From Lacticaseibacillus daqingensis (lineage in GTDB: Bacteria > Bacillota > Bacilli > Lactobacillales > Lactobacillaceae), in assembly GCF_003946115.1 (NCBI RefSeq), contig NZ_RHOH01000006.1, positions 113,346-177,345 on the forward strand: a DNA stretch of 64,000 nucleotides, in the 5' to 3' direction. Numbering within the stretch: the stretch's first letter is position 1; each line of letters opens with the position of its first letter. Of this stretch, positions 44,834 to 53,801 are shown piece after piece. Under the pieces are notes generated by a model. That model did no database searches. It had not been told where the DNA came from and saw only the letters and a list, made by a program, of their open reading frames with translations. Both the position numbers and the translations under genes were made by a program.

Positions 44834-45835
44834 ATGGAAAAGCAAACAATCACAATCTACGATGTTGCACGTGAGGCCAACGTCTCGATGGCGACGGTTT
44901 CCCGGGTCGTTAACGGCAACCCGAACGTGAAGCCAGCCACCCGCAAGAAGGTGCTGGAAGTCATCGACAAGCTCGACTACCGCCCGAATGCCGTGGCGCG
45001 TGGCCTGGCGTCCAAGAAGACCACAACGGTCGGGGTGATCATCCCTGACGTCACCAACATGTTCTTCTCCAGCCTGGCGCGGGGGATCGACGATGTGGCG
45101 ACGATGTACAAGTACAACATCATCCTGGCGAACTCTGACGAAAACAGCCAAAAAGAAGTTCAGGTGCTCAACACGCTTTTGGCCAAGCAGGTCGATGGCT
45201 TGATCTACATGGGCAATGACATCTCTGATGGCGTACGCCAAGAGTTCTCCCGCAGCAAGACCCCGATCGTGCTGGCGGGGTCCGTGGACCCCGACGAGCA
45301 GGTCGGCAGCGTCAACATCGACTACGTGGCCGCCGTTGAAGCCGCCACGACGCAACTGATCGCGTCCGGCAACAAGCAGGTGGCGTTGGTCACCGGCCCG
45401 CTGAGCCAGCCGATCAACGGCCAGTACCGGCTCAAGGGGTACAAGCAGGCGCTTGAAAAGGCCGGCCTCGCTTACGACGAAAGCCTCGTTTTTGAAGCGG
45501 AAACCAGCTACCACGCCGGGCTTGCGCTGTTCGCACAGCTCCAAAAGGCCGGTGCCACCGCCGCCGTTGTCGGCGACGATGAAGTGGCCGTGGGCTTGCT
45601 GGACGGCGCTCTGGATGCCGGCGTCAGCGTACCTGCCGACTTCGAGCTGATCACCTCCAACAACACCAAGCTGACCGAGATGGCCCGCCCACAGCTGACC
45701 TCCATCGACCAGCCGCTGTATGATATCGGTGCCGTCGCGATGCGCCTGCTCACCAAGATGATGAACAAGGAAGACATCGATGCCAAGACGATCCGCCTGG
45801 GCTTTGATATCACTGCCCGCAAGTCCACCAAGTAA
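44834..45835 (+). CDS. ccpA: Catabolite control protein A
   Basis: LacI/GalR-family global regulator of carbon catabolite repression, 333 aa, working with P-Ser-HPr. The N-terminal HTH is TIYDVAREANVSMATVSRVVNGNPNVKP, with hinge helix RPNAVARGLASKKTTTVGVI and the corepressor-responsive core ending DITARKST. The order pepQ-ccpA and the sequence are typical of lactobacilli. ATG 44834 follows AAGGAGCAATC; a longer frame from 44801 begins within the promoter region. It is a likely regulator of the cre-like sites at 3577, 7099 and 16548. Confidence 0.96.
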   Translation: MEKQTITIYDVAREANVSMATVSRVVNGNPNVKPATRKKVLEVIDKLDYRPNAVARGLASKKTTTVGVIIPDVTNMFFSSLARGIDDVATMYKYNIILANSDENSQKEVQVLNTLLAKQVDGLIYMGNDISDGVRQEFSRSKTPIVLAGSVDPDEQVGSVNIDYVAAVEAATTQLIASGNKQVALVTGPLSQPINGQYRLKGYKQALEKAGLAYDESLVFEAETSYHAGLALFAQLQKAGATAAVVGDDEVAVGLLDGALDAGVSVPADFELITSNNTKLTEMARPQLTSIDQPLYDIGAVAMRLLTKMMNKEDIDAKTIRLGFDITARKSTK

Positions 45836-45848
45836 GTAGCAGGATAGT

Positions 45849-45889
45849 GGCGCCCCACCCCGTGTACCAGCGGGTCGGGGCGCCTTTTT
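45849..45889 (+). terminator. Terminator after ccpA
   Basis: Perfect GGCGCCCC / GGGGCGCC stem with five T following. Confidence 0.92.
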
Positions 45890-45963
45890 GCGTGAGGCTG
45901 CTACGGACACGCGATCAGGCCCACCCGCCGTATCGGGGCCACATGCAGGGTGTGGCAGTACAA

Positions 45964-46003
45964 CTGAAAAGCGCCCGCATACGAGATGGCGGGCGCTTTT
46001 CAG
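45964..46003 (-). terminator. Terminator of the class A PBP gene
   Basis: CTGAAAAGCGCCCGC and GCGGGCGCTTTTCAG form a perfect 15-bp stem. The T-run serves the minus-strand gene that ends at 46013, and the same stem can back up ccpA termination. Confidence 0.92.
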
Positions 46004-46012
46004 TGCTGCGGA

Positions 46013-48649
46013 TCACGCGCCACCGGAGTCGGTTTCCGAGGGGGCGCTACTGCTGGTGCTGCTAGCTGAGGCGTTGGCGGTTGTCGCATCGGTCGCGGGC
46101 TCGTCTGAGGTTGCGGCGTCGTCCGTGGTCGTATCCATGGTTGCCTGCGCTGCGGCTGCGGCGGCAGTCGCGGCCGCAGCACTGGCCGCAGCAGCCTTTT
46201 GCGCCGCGGTTTGCGGTGTTTCGCCATCCTTGGTCTGAAGGCCGTAATCGTTGTCCGCACCGCCGAAGTATTCCCAGAAAAGGGCGTAGTCGCTGGCGTT
46301 GCCGCCAATGGCGAACTTCGCTTCAGTGGCGCCTGGCGTCCAGTTGTTGTACAGGCTGGCGATGCTGTTGCCCCCAACGTTGTAGGTGGTGCCGTTGTAC
46401 AGCACGCTGCCGGCTAGCTGACCGGTTTCGGCGTTGACATCGACGCTCTTGACGCCACTCGGTCTGCTCATCGTCTTGCTCAGGGCAAACTCGTTGGGCA
46501 TCAGTTGGTAGGCGGCGTTCATGAGCTTGGCCCAGAGGCGCTGATTGACGAGTGAGCCGTTGCTCGTCATGGTGTGCTGACTGCCGCCTGCGTTGTCGTA
46601 GCCCATCCAGGAGGCCATGGTCAGGCCCGGCGTGGAGCCGAGGAACCAGATGTCCTTGTAATCGTTACTGGTCCCGGTTTTGCCGATCAGGTGGCTGGTG
46701 TCAAAATTCACCAGGTAGTCCAGCGAGGCGGCCGTCCCGTTGGTGATGACTTGGTGGAGCATCTGCTGCATGATGTAGCTGGTCGCTTCGGAGAACACAG
46801 CCGTCTTGGTGGTCTTATGCTGGTAGATGACGTTGCCGACCGGGTCGACGATCTTGTCGATCACGTACGGGCTGACGTGAGTCCCGCCACGCTGGAAGGT
46901 GGCAAAGGCGCCGGCGGCTTGCTGAACGGTCATCCCGTAGTCCGTGCCCCCGAGGGCCAAGCCGAGCTGGCTGTAGTCGTTCTTGGTCAGCGTATCGATG
47001 CCGTTTTTAATCATGTAGGACTTGACGTCGGTGGCTTGGCGCAGGCGGCTGTACAGGTAAACGGTGGGAATGTTGTACGAGTTGGCCAGCGCAGTGGTTG
47101 CGCTGACGAACTTGTTTTGGATCACACCCCCGTAGTCTGTGACGGAATAGCTCCCGAAGTCGTTAGCAAAATCGGCGAGCATCGTCTGCGTACCGATCAG
47201 CTTGTTTTCAACCGCTGGTCCGTAGACGAGGATCGGCTTGATCGAGGACCCAGGGGAGCGCTTGGTGTAGATGTGGTTCACTTCCCCAGTCGTGCCCCCG
47301 ACGAAGCTGACGATGGCCCCGGTGGTGTTGTCCATCAGGACGGCACCGGACTGCACCGGCTCGGTTGTGGTCGTGGTTTGGCCTGTCACCGAGTCGGTGG
47401 TGGTGTTCGTGTAGGTTTCCCCGAGGGCACCCTTGTTGGCGGCCACCACGGTTTGCATCGCGTCATATACCGACTGGTTGATCGTGCTGTGCACCGAGTA
47501 CCCTTTGGTGGCCAGCAACTTCTTGGCATCGGTTTGGTACTGCGCCGTCAGCGCGGAGTTGTTACTCAGGTCGCTGGCGCTGTGACCGTCTTTTTTGGCC
47601 AGTTGCTTGGCCAAAATGCCGGTGGCCTCGCTGGTGACCATGTTGTAGACGTAAGTGTACTTCTGCGTCTCAGCATCGGCTGCCTGAGTGGGCAAGAAGT
47701 CGGCCGTCAGGTTGTAGTTCTTGGCTTCGGTATACTGGGCCTTGCTGATGGTGCCGGCGCGGTACATTCGAAACAGCACGGTTTTTTGCCGATTGAGGCC
47801 AGGGCTGAGGTTGGGTTTCAAGGCGCCCGTGTTCGTGTACGGGGTGTAGATGGACGGACTTTGCGGCAGGCCCGCGATGAAGGCGGCCTGCGCCAGGTTT
47901 AGGTCGCTGGCGTTCTTGCCGAACAACCCTTGTGCGGCGGTTTGGACGCCGGCGATGTTTTGCCCCTTGTTGTTGCGCCCAAGCGTTGCCACGTTCAGAT
48001 AGGCTTCCAAAATCTCCTGCTTGGAGAAGTAGTGATTGAGGCGCAAGGCGTACATGATCTCGACGGCCTTGCGCTTGAAGGTCGTTTCGCTGCTTAAGAA
48101 CTGCATCTTGACCACCTGCTGGGTCAGTGTGGAGCCGCCGGTTTGACTACCCAGCCCGGTCAGGTCGGAGAAGACCGCGCGAATCAGCGACTTTGGCACA
48201 ATGCCATCGTGCTCGAAGAACTCCTCGTCTTCCGTGGCGACCAGCGCCTTTTGCAGCCACGGGGAAATGTTTTTCAGCGTGGCGGGCTCGCGGAGCAGGT
48301 CACTTTTAACATGCGCGAACTGAACGTTTTTGGCGAAGTACAGGGATGTGGACTGATCCATCCGCTTGAGTGTGCGGGTCATCGCGGTCTTCGTTGGGAT
48401 CGGGGTCTGGTCGATGATGGACGCGAAATAGCCGCCCAACACGCCAACGCCCAGTGCGCCACCCACAAGGAGCGCGCCCAGGGCGTAGTAGATCAATGAC
48501 TTGACAGTTTGCATGGCGACTTCGAGGTACAGTGGCCAGGTTTGCCGTGAAAAGGGCGGCAGCGGACTTGCAAGGGGTTCAGCCGGTTTGGCCGCAGTGG
48601 CGTGCTTGCCGCTGAAGGCCGCCCATTTTTTCTTGAATCCTGTTTTCAA
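46013..48649 (-). CDS. Class A penicillin-binding protein (glycosyltransferase-transpeptidase)
   Basis: A bifunctional peptidoglycan synthase, 878 aa. A cytoplasmic N-terminus (~50 residues), one membrane anchor (LIYYALGALLVGGALGVGVLG), a GT51 domain with catalytic Glu in ATEDEEFFEHDG and the GGSTLTQQVVK motif, then a transpeptidase with SPGSSIKP (nucleophile Ser), SYN and KTGTSNDY. A beta-rich region follows. The last ~70 residues are Ala/Thr/Ser/Asp low complexity. The start is taken as TTG 48649 (reverse), after AAAGGTGGG; another TTG at 48676 precedes that site and is unlikely. TATAAT lies at 48685-48690 on the minus strand. Confidence 0.93.
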   Translation of the reverse strand: MKTGFKKKWAAFSGKHATAAKPAEPLASPLPPFSRQTWPLYLEVAMQTVKSLIYYALGALLVGGALGVGVLGGYFASIIDQTPIPTKTAMTRTLKRMDQSTSLYFAKNVQFAHVKSDLLREPATLKNISPWLQKALVATEDEEFFEHDGIVPKSLIRAVFSDLTGLGSQTGGSTLTQQVVKMQFLSSETTFKRKAVEIMYALRLNHYFSKQEILEAYLNVATLGRNNKGQNIAGVQTAAQGLFGKNASDLNLAQAAFIAGLPQSPSIYTPYTNTGALKPNLSPGLNRQKTVLFRMYRAGTISKAQYTEAKNYNLTADFLPTQAADAETQKYTYVYNMVTSEATGILAKQLAKKDGHSASDLSNNSALTAQYQTDAKKLLATKGYSVHSTINQSVYDAMQTVVAANKGALGETYTNTTTDSVTGQTTTTTEPVQSGAVLMDNTTGAIVSFVGGTTGEVNHIYTKRSPGSSIKPILVYGPAVENKLIGTQTMLADFANDFGSYSVTDYGGVIQNKFVSATTALANSYNIPTVYLYSRLRQATDVKSYMIKNGIDTLTKNDYSQLGLALGGTDYGMTVQQAAGAFATFQRGGTHVSPYVIDKIVDPVGNVIYQHKTTKTAVFSEATSYIMQQMLHQVITNGTAASLDYLVNFDTSHLIGKTGTSNDYKDIWFLGSTPGLTMASWMGYDNAGGSQHTMTSNGSLVNQRLWAKLMNAAYQLMPNEFALSKTMSRPSGVKSVDVNAETGQLAGSVLYNGTTYNVGGNSIASLYNNWTPGATEAKFAIGGNASDYALFWEYFGGADNDYGLQTKDGETPQTAAQKAAAASAAAATAAAAAAQATMDTTTDDAATSDEPATDATTANASASSTSSSAPSETDSGGA

Positions 48650-48771
48650 CTTGTTCCCACCTTTAGATTGGCACAATATTGTTCATTATAACCCAAAACC
48701 AAATGGCTTGCCGTCATCCGTCGCATTCCTTAACAAAATATGCTAGGCTTGACCTTTATGGAGGTGTGCCC

Positions 48772-49458
48772 ATGTATCGAACGTTACTATTTGATGTCGA
48801 TGATACGCTGCTGGACTTTGAGGCGGGGGAGTTGCAGAGTTTGGCCAAAACCTTTGCGCTTTTTGACTTACCTTACACGCCGGCGGTGGAGGCTGCCTAC
48901 TTGCAGCTGAACGCGCGGCTGTGGGAATGCTTTGAGGCAGGGGAGATCCCGCGCGAACAGATTTTTAGCACGCGCTTCACGCAGGTGTTCAAGCAGTTCC
49001 ACTACGCGGCAGACGGCCTGCTGGCGGAAAAGAAGTACCACGCGATGATCGACCAGGAGGCCATCCGCATGCCCCACGTGGTGGACACGCTGGTGGCGTT
49101 GCGCGAGTACCGGTTGTACATCGTTTCCAATGGCGTGGAGACGGTGCAGCAGGCCCGGCTGCAAAAGGCGGGATTGCTTGATTTCTTCCAGGACGTGTTC
49201 GTGTCTGACGTGATCGGGGCGCCCAAGCCGACGGTTGCTTTCTTCGACTATGTCGCCAAGCGGATCCCCCGCTTTGATCCGGCCACCACGCTGATCATCG
49301 GCGATTCGCTGACGTCAGACATTCAGGGGGGCATCAACGCAAAGCTCGACACCGCTTGGCTCAACCCGCGCTTTGTGCCGAACCGCAGCGCAGTGCGGCC
49401 GACGTACACGCTGAGCGACCTGGCCGAGTTGCCGCGCTTGATCGACGCGCAGGCCTAA
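48772..49458 (+). CDS. HAD-superfamily phosphatase, YjjG type
   Basis: A 228-aa HAD IA hydrolase. The nucleophile motif LLFDVDDTLLDF, the extended helical cap beginning EAGELQSLAKTFALF, YIVSNGVETVQQARL (motif II region), GAPKPTVAFFDY (motif III) and IIGDSLTSDIQGGINA (motif IV) fit the YjjG/TIGR02254 group, which removes non-canonical pyrimidine or deoxynucleoside monophosphates. GGAGGTG precedes ATG 48772; an upstream extension lacks a ribosome site. It is followed by hairpin element copy D. Confidence 0.9.
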   Translation: MYRTLLFDVDDTLLDFEAGELQSLAKTFALFDLPYTPAVEAAYLQLNARLWECFEAGEIPREQIFSTRFTQVFKQFHYAADGLLAEKKYHAMIDQEAIRMPHVVDTLVALREYRLYIVSNGVETVQQARLQKAGLLDFFQDVFVSDVIGAPKPTVAFFDYVAKRIPRFDPATTLIIGDSLTSDIQGGINAKLDTAWLNPRFVPNRSAVRPTYTLSDLAELPRLIDAQA

Positions 49459-49470
49459 CGCACCCAAACG

Positions 49471-49694
49471 AGAGGCTGAGACAAAATGCGGTTTTAGCCC
49501 AGAGTATAAACAAGCAGCCCCGCAAAACCCGAACTTAGGTTTTGTGGGGCTACTTGCTTATACGGCTTGCGCTGCTCGTTCGAACGCAGTGAGTTACGAG
49601 CAGACATCCGTTAGGTAGGGCGTCGCTTTTGGGTCGTACTATTCTGGAATAGTCGTGATTCATTCTTGGGCCGTTAATTATGTCTCGGCCCCTT
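49471..49694. repeat. Intergenic hairpin repeat element, copy D (convergent gap)
   Basis: Terminal inverted repeats AGAGGCTGAGACA (49471-49483) and TGTCTCGGCCCCTT (49681-49694). Hairpin 1 has 26-nt arms (49504-49529 and 49538-49563) around loop CGAACTTA; 23 pairs are Watson-Crick and one is a wobble. Hairpin 2, CTGCTCGT / ACGAGCAG (49572-49602), is perfect, with the same TTCGAACG-containing loop as copy C. Its arms differ from copy C at eight positions, four of them fully compensated base pairs. It sits between convergent genes. Confidence 0.85.
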
Positions 49695-49698
49695 GCGG

Positions 49699-50442
49699 TT
49701 AAAGCCGGCGGATCGATCCGCTGCTGGCGGTGATCAGGCCGGTGGGGGTGTGTAGTTGCAGGGCGCCTTGGTCGTCAAAGCCGGCGAGTTGGCCGACTTG
49801 CGGGGCGCCAGCGCCGGTCAGCTGGACGCGCGCCCCCAGCCAGGCGGCGTGGGCGCGGTAGGCCGGCATGATGGTGGCGGGGGCGGCCATCAAGGCGAAA
49901 AAGCGCGACAGGAAGGCCCCTGCGAGCTGCGGCCGCGGATCCTGAGCAGGGGGGGCAGGCAACAGCGTGCCCATGGGCAGGTCGATCGGCACGGCCACCG
50001 GCTGGCGGCTCGGGGCGACGTTGACGCCGACCCCCAACAGGATGGCGCGTGGGGTCAGCACCTGCTCGGCCAGGATCCCGGCCACCTTGCGCTCGCCCAC
50101 CAGCAGGTCATTGACCCACTTGATGGTGGCCTGAACCCCGAACTGATTGGCGATGGCGGCCTGTAAGGCGACCCCGGCGGCCGGGGTGACGAGCGTCAGC
50201 GCGGCCGGTGGCGTGAAGGCGACGGTCAGGTAAAGCCCGGTGCCAGCCGGCGAGAAAAACGATTTGCCGCGGCGCCCGACACCGGCGGACTGCGTGTCGG
50301 CGATCAGGGCAAACGGCAGGGGCTGGTGCGCAAGGGCCTGGCGCGCGCTCGTCATGGTGGACGCCACCTGCGCGGCGGTGGTGAGCGTCAGGGCCTGCGC
50401 GGGCCCGTGGAGCCAAGGGGTGACAGCGGTGGCGGGAAACAT
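49699..50442 (-). CDS. birA: Biotin-[acetyl-CoA-carboxylase] ligase, without DNA-binding domain
   Basis: It attaches biotin to carrier proteins through biotinyl-AMP. 247 aa, consisting of the catalytic domain (GVGRRGKSFFSPAGTGLYLTV and IKWVNDLLVGERKVAGILAE) and the short C-terminal SH3-like domain. The N-terminal winged helix of bifunctional BirA is missing, so it is a class I enzyme without repressor function. The usual DSTN adenylate-binding segment is changed to VASTMTSAR. The start is ATG 50442 (reverse). It ends next to repeat copy D. Confidence 0.9.
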   Translation of the reverse strand: MFPATAVTPWLHGPAQALTLTTAAQVASTMTSARQALAHQPLPFALIADTQSAGVGRRGKSFFSPAGTGLYLTVAFTPPAALTLVTPAAGVALQAAIANQFGVQATIKWVNDLLVGERKVAGILAEQVLTPRAILLGVGVNVAPSRQPVAVPIDLPMGTLLPAPPAQDPRPQLAGAFLSRFFALMAAPATIMPAYRAHAAWLGARVQLTGAGAPQVGQLAGFDDQGALQLHTPTGLITASSGSIRRL

Positions 50443-50473
50443 GGCCGACCTTCTTTCTGGGTGAGGATAAGTG

Positions 50474-50505
50474 AAACCCGCCGCCAGCGACGACTGACGG
50501 CGGGT
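50474..50505 (-). terminator. Terminator-like hairpin after pepV
   Basis: On the minus strand CCCGCCG pairs with CGGCGGG, followed by only three T. It probably terminates pepV moderately. Confidence 0.65.
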
Positions 50506-50511
50506 GCGGGA

Positions 50512-51918
50512 TTATTTGACCAGCTCGCTGATCGCCTCGGCGTAGATGGCCACAGACTTGATGATGTCGGCCACGGGCATGTACTCGTTGGCCTGGTGCA
50601 TCACATTCTCTTGGTCTGGCATCTGGGCGCCAAACGCCACGCCGCGTTCGATGATCCGGCCGTACGTGCCGCCACCGATCACGACTTCGTGACCCGGGTT
50701 GCCGGTTTGCTTGGTGTAAACGCCCAGCAGGGTCTGCACCAACGGATCATCCACCGGCACGTAATGCGGTACCTGGGCGTGACCGAGCACGCTCACGTCG
50801 GCTGCGTCAGCCCCAACCGCAGTTTCGATCTGGTCGCGGATGGTGTCGGCATCGGTGCCTTGTGGGTAGCGCACGTTGACCATGATGCTTTGCTCGCCGT
50901 CTTGGCTGAACGTCAGCAGGTCGGCACTGGCGGTGAGGTCGCCCATCACCTTGTCCGTGTAGTTGATGCCGAGCTTGTGACCGCGTGAGTCGTCGTGCAT
51001 CAGGTCGGCCAGGGTAGTCAAGTAGCGGTGACCGGCCGGGTCAAAGTCAAACGGCGCCAGCAGGGTGGCCAGGTAGGTGGCGGCGTTGACGCCGGCCTTT
51101 GGTTCCTGCGCATGCGCCCCTTTTCCGGTCAGGGTGATGGTCATGCGGTTGCCTTCGGTGGTGCTTTCAATCTGCACGCCGTGGTCTGGGCCAAAGCTTT
51201 CAAGCGCCGCAATCAAGGCATCTGGGAAGCTGCCTTCGATTTCGGCGGTAGCGGTTTGCGGTACCATGTTCACCCGCAGGCCGGACTTGAAGCTGCGCAG
51301 GGTCAACCCGGCTGGCTTGGCTGCGATCGGCTTGAAGTGAACGGCGAACGTCGCGATCCCCTTTTCCCCGTTGATGATCGGGAACTCGGCGTCTGGCGAG
51401 AAGCCGAAGTCTGGCGCCGGTTCCACTTCGAGGTAGCGGTTGATGCCGACCCAGGCGGATTCTTCGTCGGTCCCGATGATGAAGTGGATCTTCTTGTTGA
51501 CCGGCAGGCCGAGGTCCTTGATCAGGCGCAGCGCGTAGTAGGCCGCGATGCTTGGCCCCTTGTCATCCGCAGACCCGCGGGCGTACAGCTTGCCGTCTTT
51601 GATGACCGGCTCGAACGGGTCGGTGACCCAGCCCGGCCCAGCCGGTACGACGTCCATGTGGCCGAACAGGCCGAAGATCTCCTCACCGGCCCCGTATTCG
51701 ATGCGGCCCGCCACGTTGTCCACGTTCAGGGTCTTGAAGCCGTCGCGCTCACCCAAGGCGAGCATCGCCTGAAGGGCCTTGGCCGGGCCAGGGCCCAGCG
51801 GTGCCGCGTCGGTTTTGTGTTCGACGTCGCGCTCGGAGTTGATCTTGAGGAGCTCAAAGAGGTCCTTCAGTAAGTCATCTTGGTACTTCTCTGCTTCTGC
51901 TTGCCAGTTGATCGTCAT
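50512..51918 (-). CDS. pepV: Dipeptidase PepV (M20)
   Basis: A zinc-dependent cytosolic dipeptidase with broad specificity that completes peptide breakdown in lactic acid bacteria, 468 aa. Motifs are GLFGHMDVVPAGPGW (metal His and nearby Asp), YARGSADDKGPSIAAYYAL (bridging Asp), IIGTDEESAW (catalytic Glu pair) and FPIINGEKGI. The C-terminal lid and dimerisation-like domain follows. The start ATG 51918 (reverse) is used, since the TTG one codon upstream has poorer spacing to GGGATGA. Confidence 0.94.
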   Translation of the reverse strand: MTINWQAEAEKYQDDLLKDLFELLKINSERDVEHKTDAAPLGPGPAKALQAMLALGERDGFKTLNVDNVAGRIEYGAGEEIFGLFGHMDVVPAGPGWVTDPFEPVIKDGKLYARGSADDKGPSIAAYYALRLIKDLGLPVNKKIHFIIGTDEESAWVGINRYLEVEPAPDFGFSPDAEFPIINGEKGIATFAVHFKPIAAKPAGLTLRSFKSGLRVNMVPQTATAEIEGSFPDALIAALESFGPDHGVQIESTTEGNRMTITLTGKGAHAQEPKAGVNAATYLATLLAPFDFDPAGHRYLTTLADLMHDDSRGHKLGINYTDKVMGDLTASADLLTFSQDGEQSIMVNVRYPQGTDADTIRDQIETAVGADAADVSVLGHAQVPHYVPVDDPLVQTLLGVYTKQTGNPGHEVVIGGGTYGRIIERGVAFGAQMPDQENVMHQANEYMPVADIIKSVAIYAEAISELVK

Positions 51919-52088
51919 CAAATCATCCCGCTTTCTTTAATTGATTAACTCAACCATATCAGACCGGCCCAACCCGACACAAGCAAAAAGTCGTTCACAG
52001 GGTAACCGGCTTCATTCCGGGCTGAGTGCGCACTGAATCGCGGTGATTGGCGGTGAGCGCCACCGCGGCCAAAGACGCGCGGCGCGGC

Positions 52089-53393
52089 CTACAGGACAGC
52101 GGGTGACAGCAGGACGTTACCCGGCGTCAGGCACAGCGCCACTTGCAGGGGGCCGGGGAGCGTGCGCGTGTTCAGCGGGTGTGGCACCTGTGCGACCGGC
52201 AGAAGAAGCTGACTCAGCGGCACCCAGCCGGCCGTGACGTGCACCCACGTTGTGGCATGGCGCACACACACCGCATCGATGCGCGCGGCGCTGTTGGTCG
52301 TCAACCAGCCGGCCGTGCCACTGGTGGCGCGCGGGGCCGGGTGCACGGCGAGCCGTAGTCCCTGACCGTGGGCCCAGACTGTGCGCCCGATCAGACTTTG
52401 CGCCCAGCCGGCCTGTGGGGCTAGGGTCAGGGCGGCCGCGGGCACGAAGCGGTTTTGGCTCATCTGGTAGTAGGTCCCACTGGCCGTGGTGACCTGCTCG
52501 GCAACCGTGAAACTGGCCCCGGGGGCGAGCGTTGTCTTGGTCGGGTCCTGGGTGTACGGGTTGGCGTACACCGGCAGGGTCTGGCTGGAGGTGTTGGTCG
52601 CCTGGCGGTCTACGGCGCGACTGGCCGTGTCTCGCTTCATCAGCTGGAATTCATGGGCCAGACCGGGGTAGTTGGTGACGACCCCGTCGATGTTCAGGTT
52701 GACCAACCAGCGCCACTTCGCCCGGTTTTCGGCCATCTCATCCCAGACGTAGACCTTCTGGTGCGCGGCGTGAAGCGTGCTGACCAGTGCCGGGGTGACC
52801 AGGTCGCTTGAGACGTTGATCCCCGAAACGTAAGGAAAAACGGCGAAGGTGATACGCTTGAGTGAGCCGACGATGAACAGGCGCGGCACAGTCGGCAGCA
52901 GCTGTTGTAGCCGTTTGAGGCTGGTCAGCGAAAACGAATGGAACATCACGCGCTTTTGCAGGTTGTTCTGGGTGATCAAGGCGGCCAGTTTCGCCTCGGC
53001 GTCCGGGTGCGGATCACCCTTGACCACTTTGGTTTCGATCAGAAATTTCACTGGGCTGTCGCGGTAATGGTCAAAGACCTCAGCTAGGCTGTGAACTGGC
53101 TCGCCGTTTTTGGTATGATAAGCGTGCAACGTCGCAAACGGGGTGGTGCCGATGGGGAACGCGGCACCCGTCATTCGCGTGATGGTGTCATCGTGCTGCA
53201 CCACCAACACGCCGTCTTGGCTTTCGTGAATGTCCAGTTCGACGTAATTGGCCCCGTTGGCAATGGCGAGATCAATGCTTTGGAACGTTTCTTCCGGTGC
53301 TTGAAGCGGGTCGCCGCGGTGACCGACGACGGTAAAGCCGCAGAGGATCAGGGTGACACTCGCCAGCAGACAGATTAAGATGGCTTTGCGCAT
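52089..53393 (-). CDS. Exported glycerophosphodiester phosphodiesterase with C-terminal SH3-like repeats
   Basis: 434 aa. An N-terminal signal/anchor segment (AILICLLASVTLILCGF) points to export. The catalytic GDPD barrel has GHRGDPLQAPEET and ELDIHESQDGVLVVQHDDTI with metal- and phosphate-binding residues, and KFLIETKVVKGD. It hydrolyses glycerophosphodiesters such as deacylated phospholipid or teichoic-acid units. After residue ~270 come about two beta-rich modules (LPVYANPYTQDP; GRTVWAHGQGLRLAVHP) resembling SH3/GW cell-wall-binding repeats. Start ATG 53393 (reverse) behind CAAGGAG. Confidence 0.88.
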   Translation of the reverse strand: MRKAILICLLASVTLILCGFTVVGHRGDPLQAPEETFQSIDLAIANGANYVELDIHESQDGVLVVQHDDTITRMTGAAFPIGTTPFATLHAYHTKNGEPVHSLAEVFDHYRDSPVKFLIETKVVKGDPHPDAEAKLAALITQNNLQKRVMFHSFSLTSLKRLQQLLPTVPRLFIVGSLKRITFAVFPYVSGINVSSDLVTPALVSTLHAAHQKVYVWDEMAENRAKWRWLVNLNIDGVVTNYPGLAHEFQLMKRDTASRAVDRQATNTSSQTLPVYANPYTQDPTKTTLAPGASFTVAEQVTTASGTYYQMSQNRFVPAAALTLAPQAGWAQSLIGRTVWAHGQGLRLAVHPAPRATSGTAGWLTTNSAARIDAVCVRHATTWVHVTAGWVPLSQLLLPVAQVPHPLNTRTLPGPLQVALCLTPGNVLLSPAVL

Positions 53394-53486
53394 AGCAGAA
53401 CTCCTTGTTTCAGTGTCACCTTACCTTACCACAGGCGCGGGGACGGGCAAAGTCTGCGGCGCGCAACCAGAAAAGAGGACAGACGG

Positions 53487-53801
53487 ATGAACGACAAGTT
53501 CGAACAGTTCGATTTGATTCAGGAAATCACTGAAAACGATGGGCACCGGTACGCGGAGCTCGGCAACATCATGATGAACGGGCGCGCCGAACGTGCGGCG
53601 CTGAACGGGCTGATCAAGCAGGTCCGCATCCTGCAACTCAACATCCCGCACTCCACCGCCGTGCGCACGTACGAAACCTATATTAATGAGACGTATCAGT
53701 TTCCGCCCGTTGACGTGAAGCAGTGGGACGTGTGGGAGAAGCCGGCCGGGCCGGTGCGGAGTGCCTATGAACAGATTTTACGGGAAAACCATATCAGCTA
53801 A
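53487..53801 (+). CDS. Hypothetical protein upstream of yibE-like gene
   Basis: 104 aa, soluble, moderately acidic at the start, with a helical middle (RAERAALNGLIKQVRILQLN) and WDVWEKPAGPVRSAYEQILR at the end. No family is recognised. AAAAGAGG lies upstream of ATG 53487. It overlaps the start of the next gene by 35 bases, which points to translational coupling and a role with the YibE/YibF pair, but no function can be given. Confidence 0.7.
   Translation: MNDKFEQFDLIQEITENDGHRYAELGNIMMNGRAERAALNGLIKQVRILQLNIPHSTAVRTYETYINETYQFPPVDVKQWDVWEKPAGPVRSAYEQILRENHIS

Noticed and set aside
46574..47902. 442-codon plus-strand frame opposite the PBP gene
   Set aside because: The minus-strand frame has complete glycosyltransferase and transpeptidase motifs; this one is Gly/Val/Asp/Arg filler.
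40302..49694. Insertion sequence or composite transposon bounded by copies C and D
   Set aside because: No transposase, no clear target-site duplication, and the genes between are core chromosomal genes (pepQ, ccpA, PBP).
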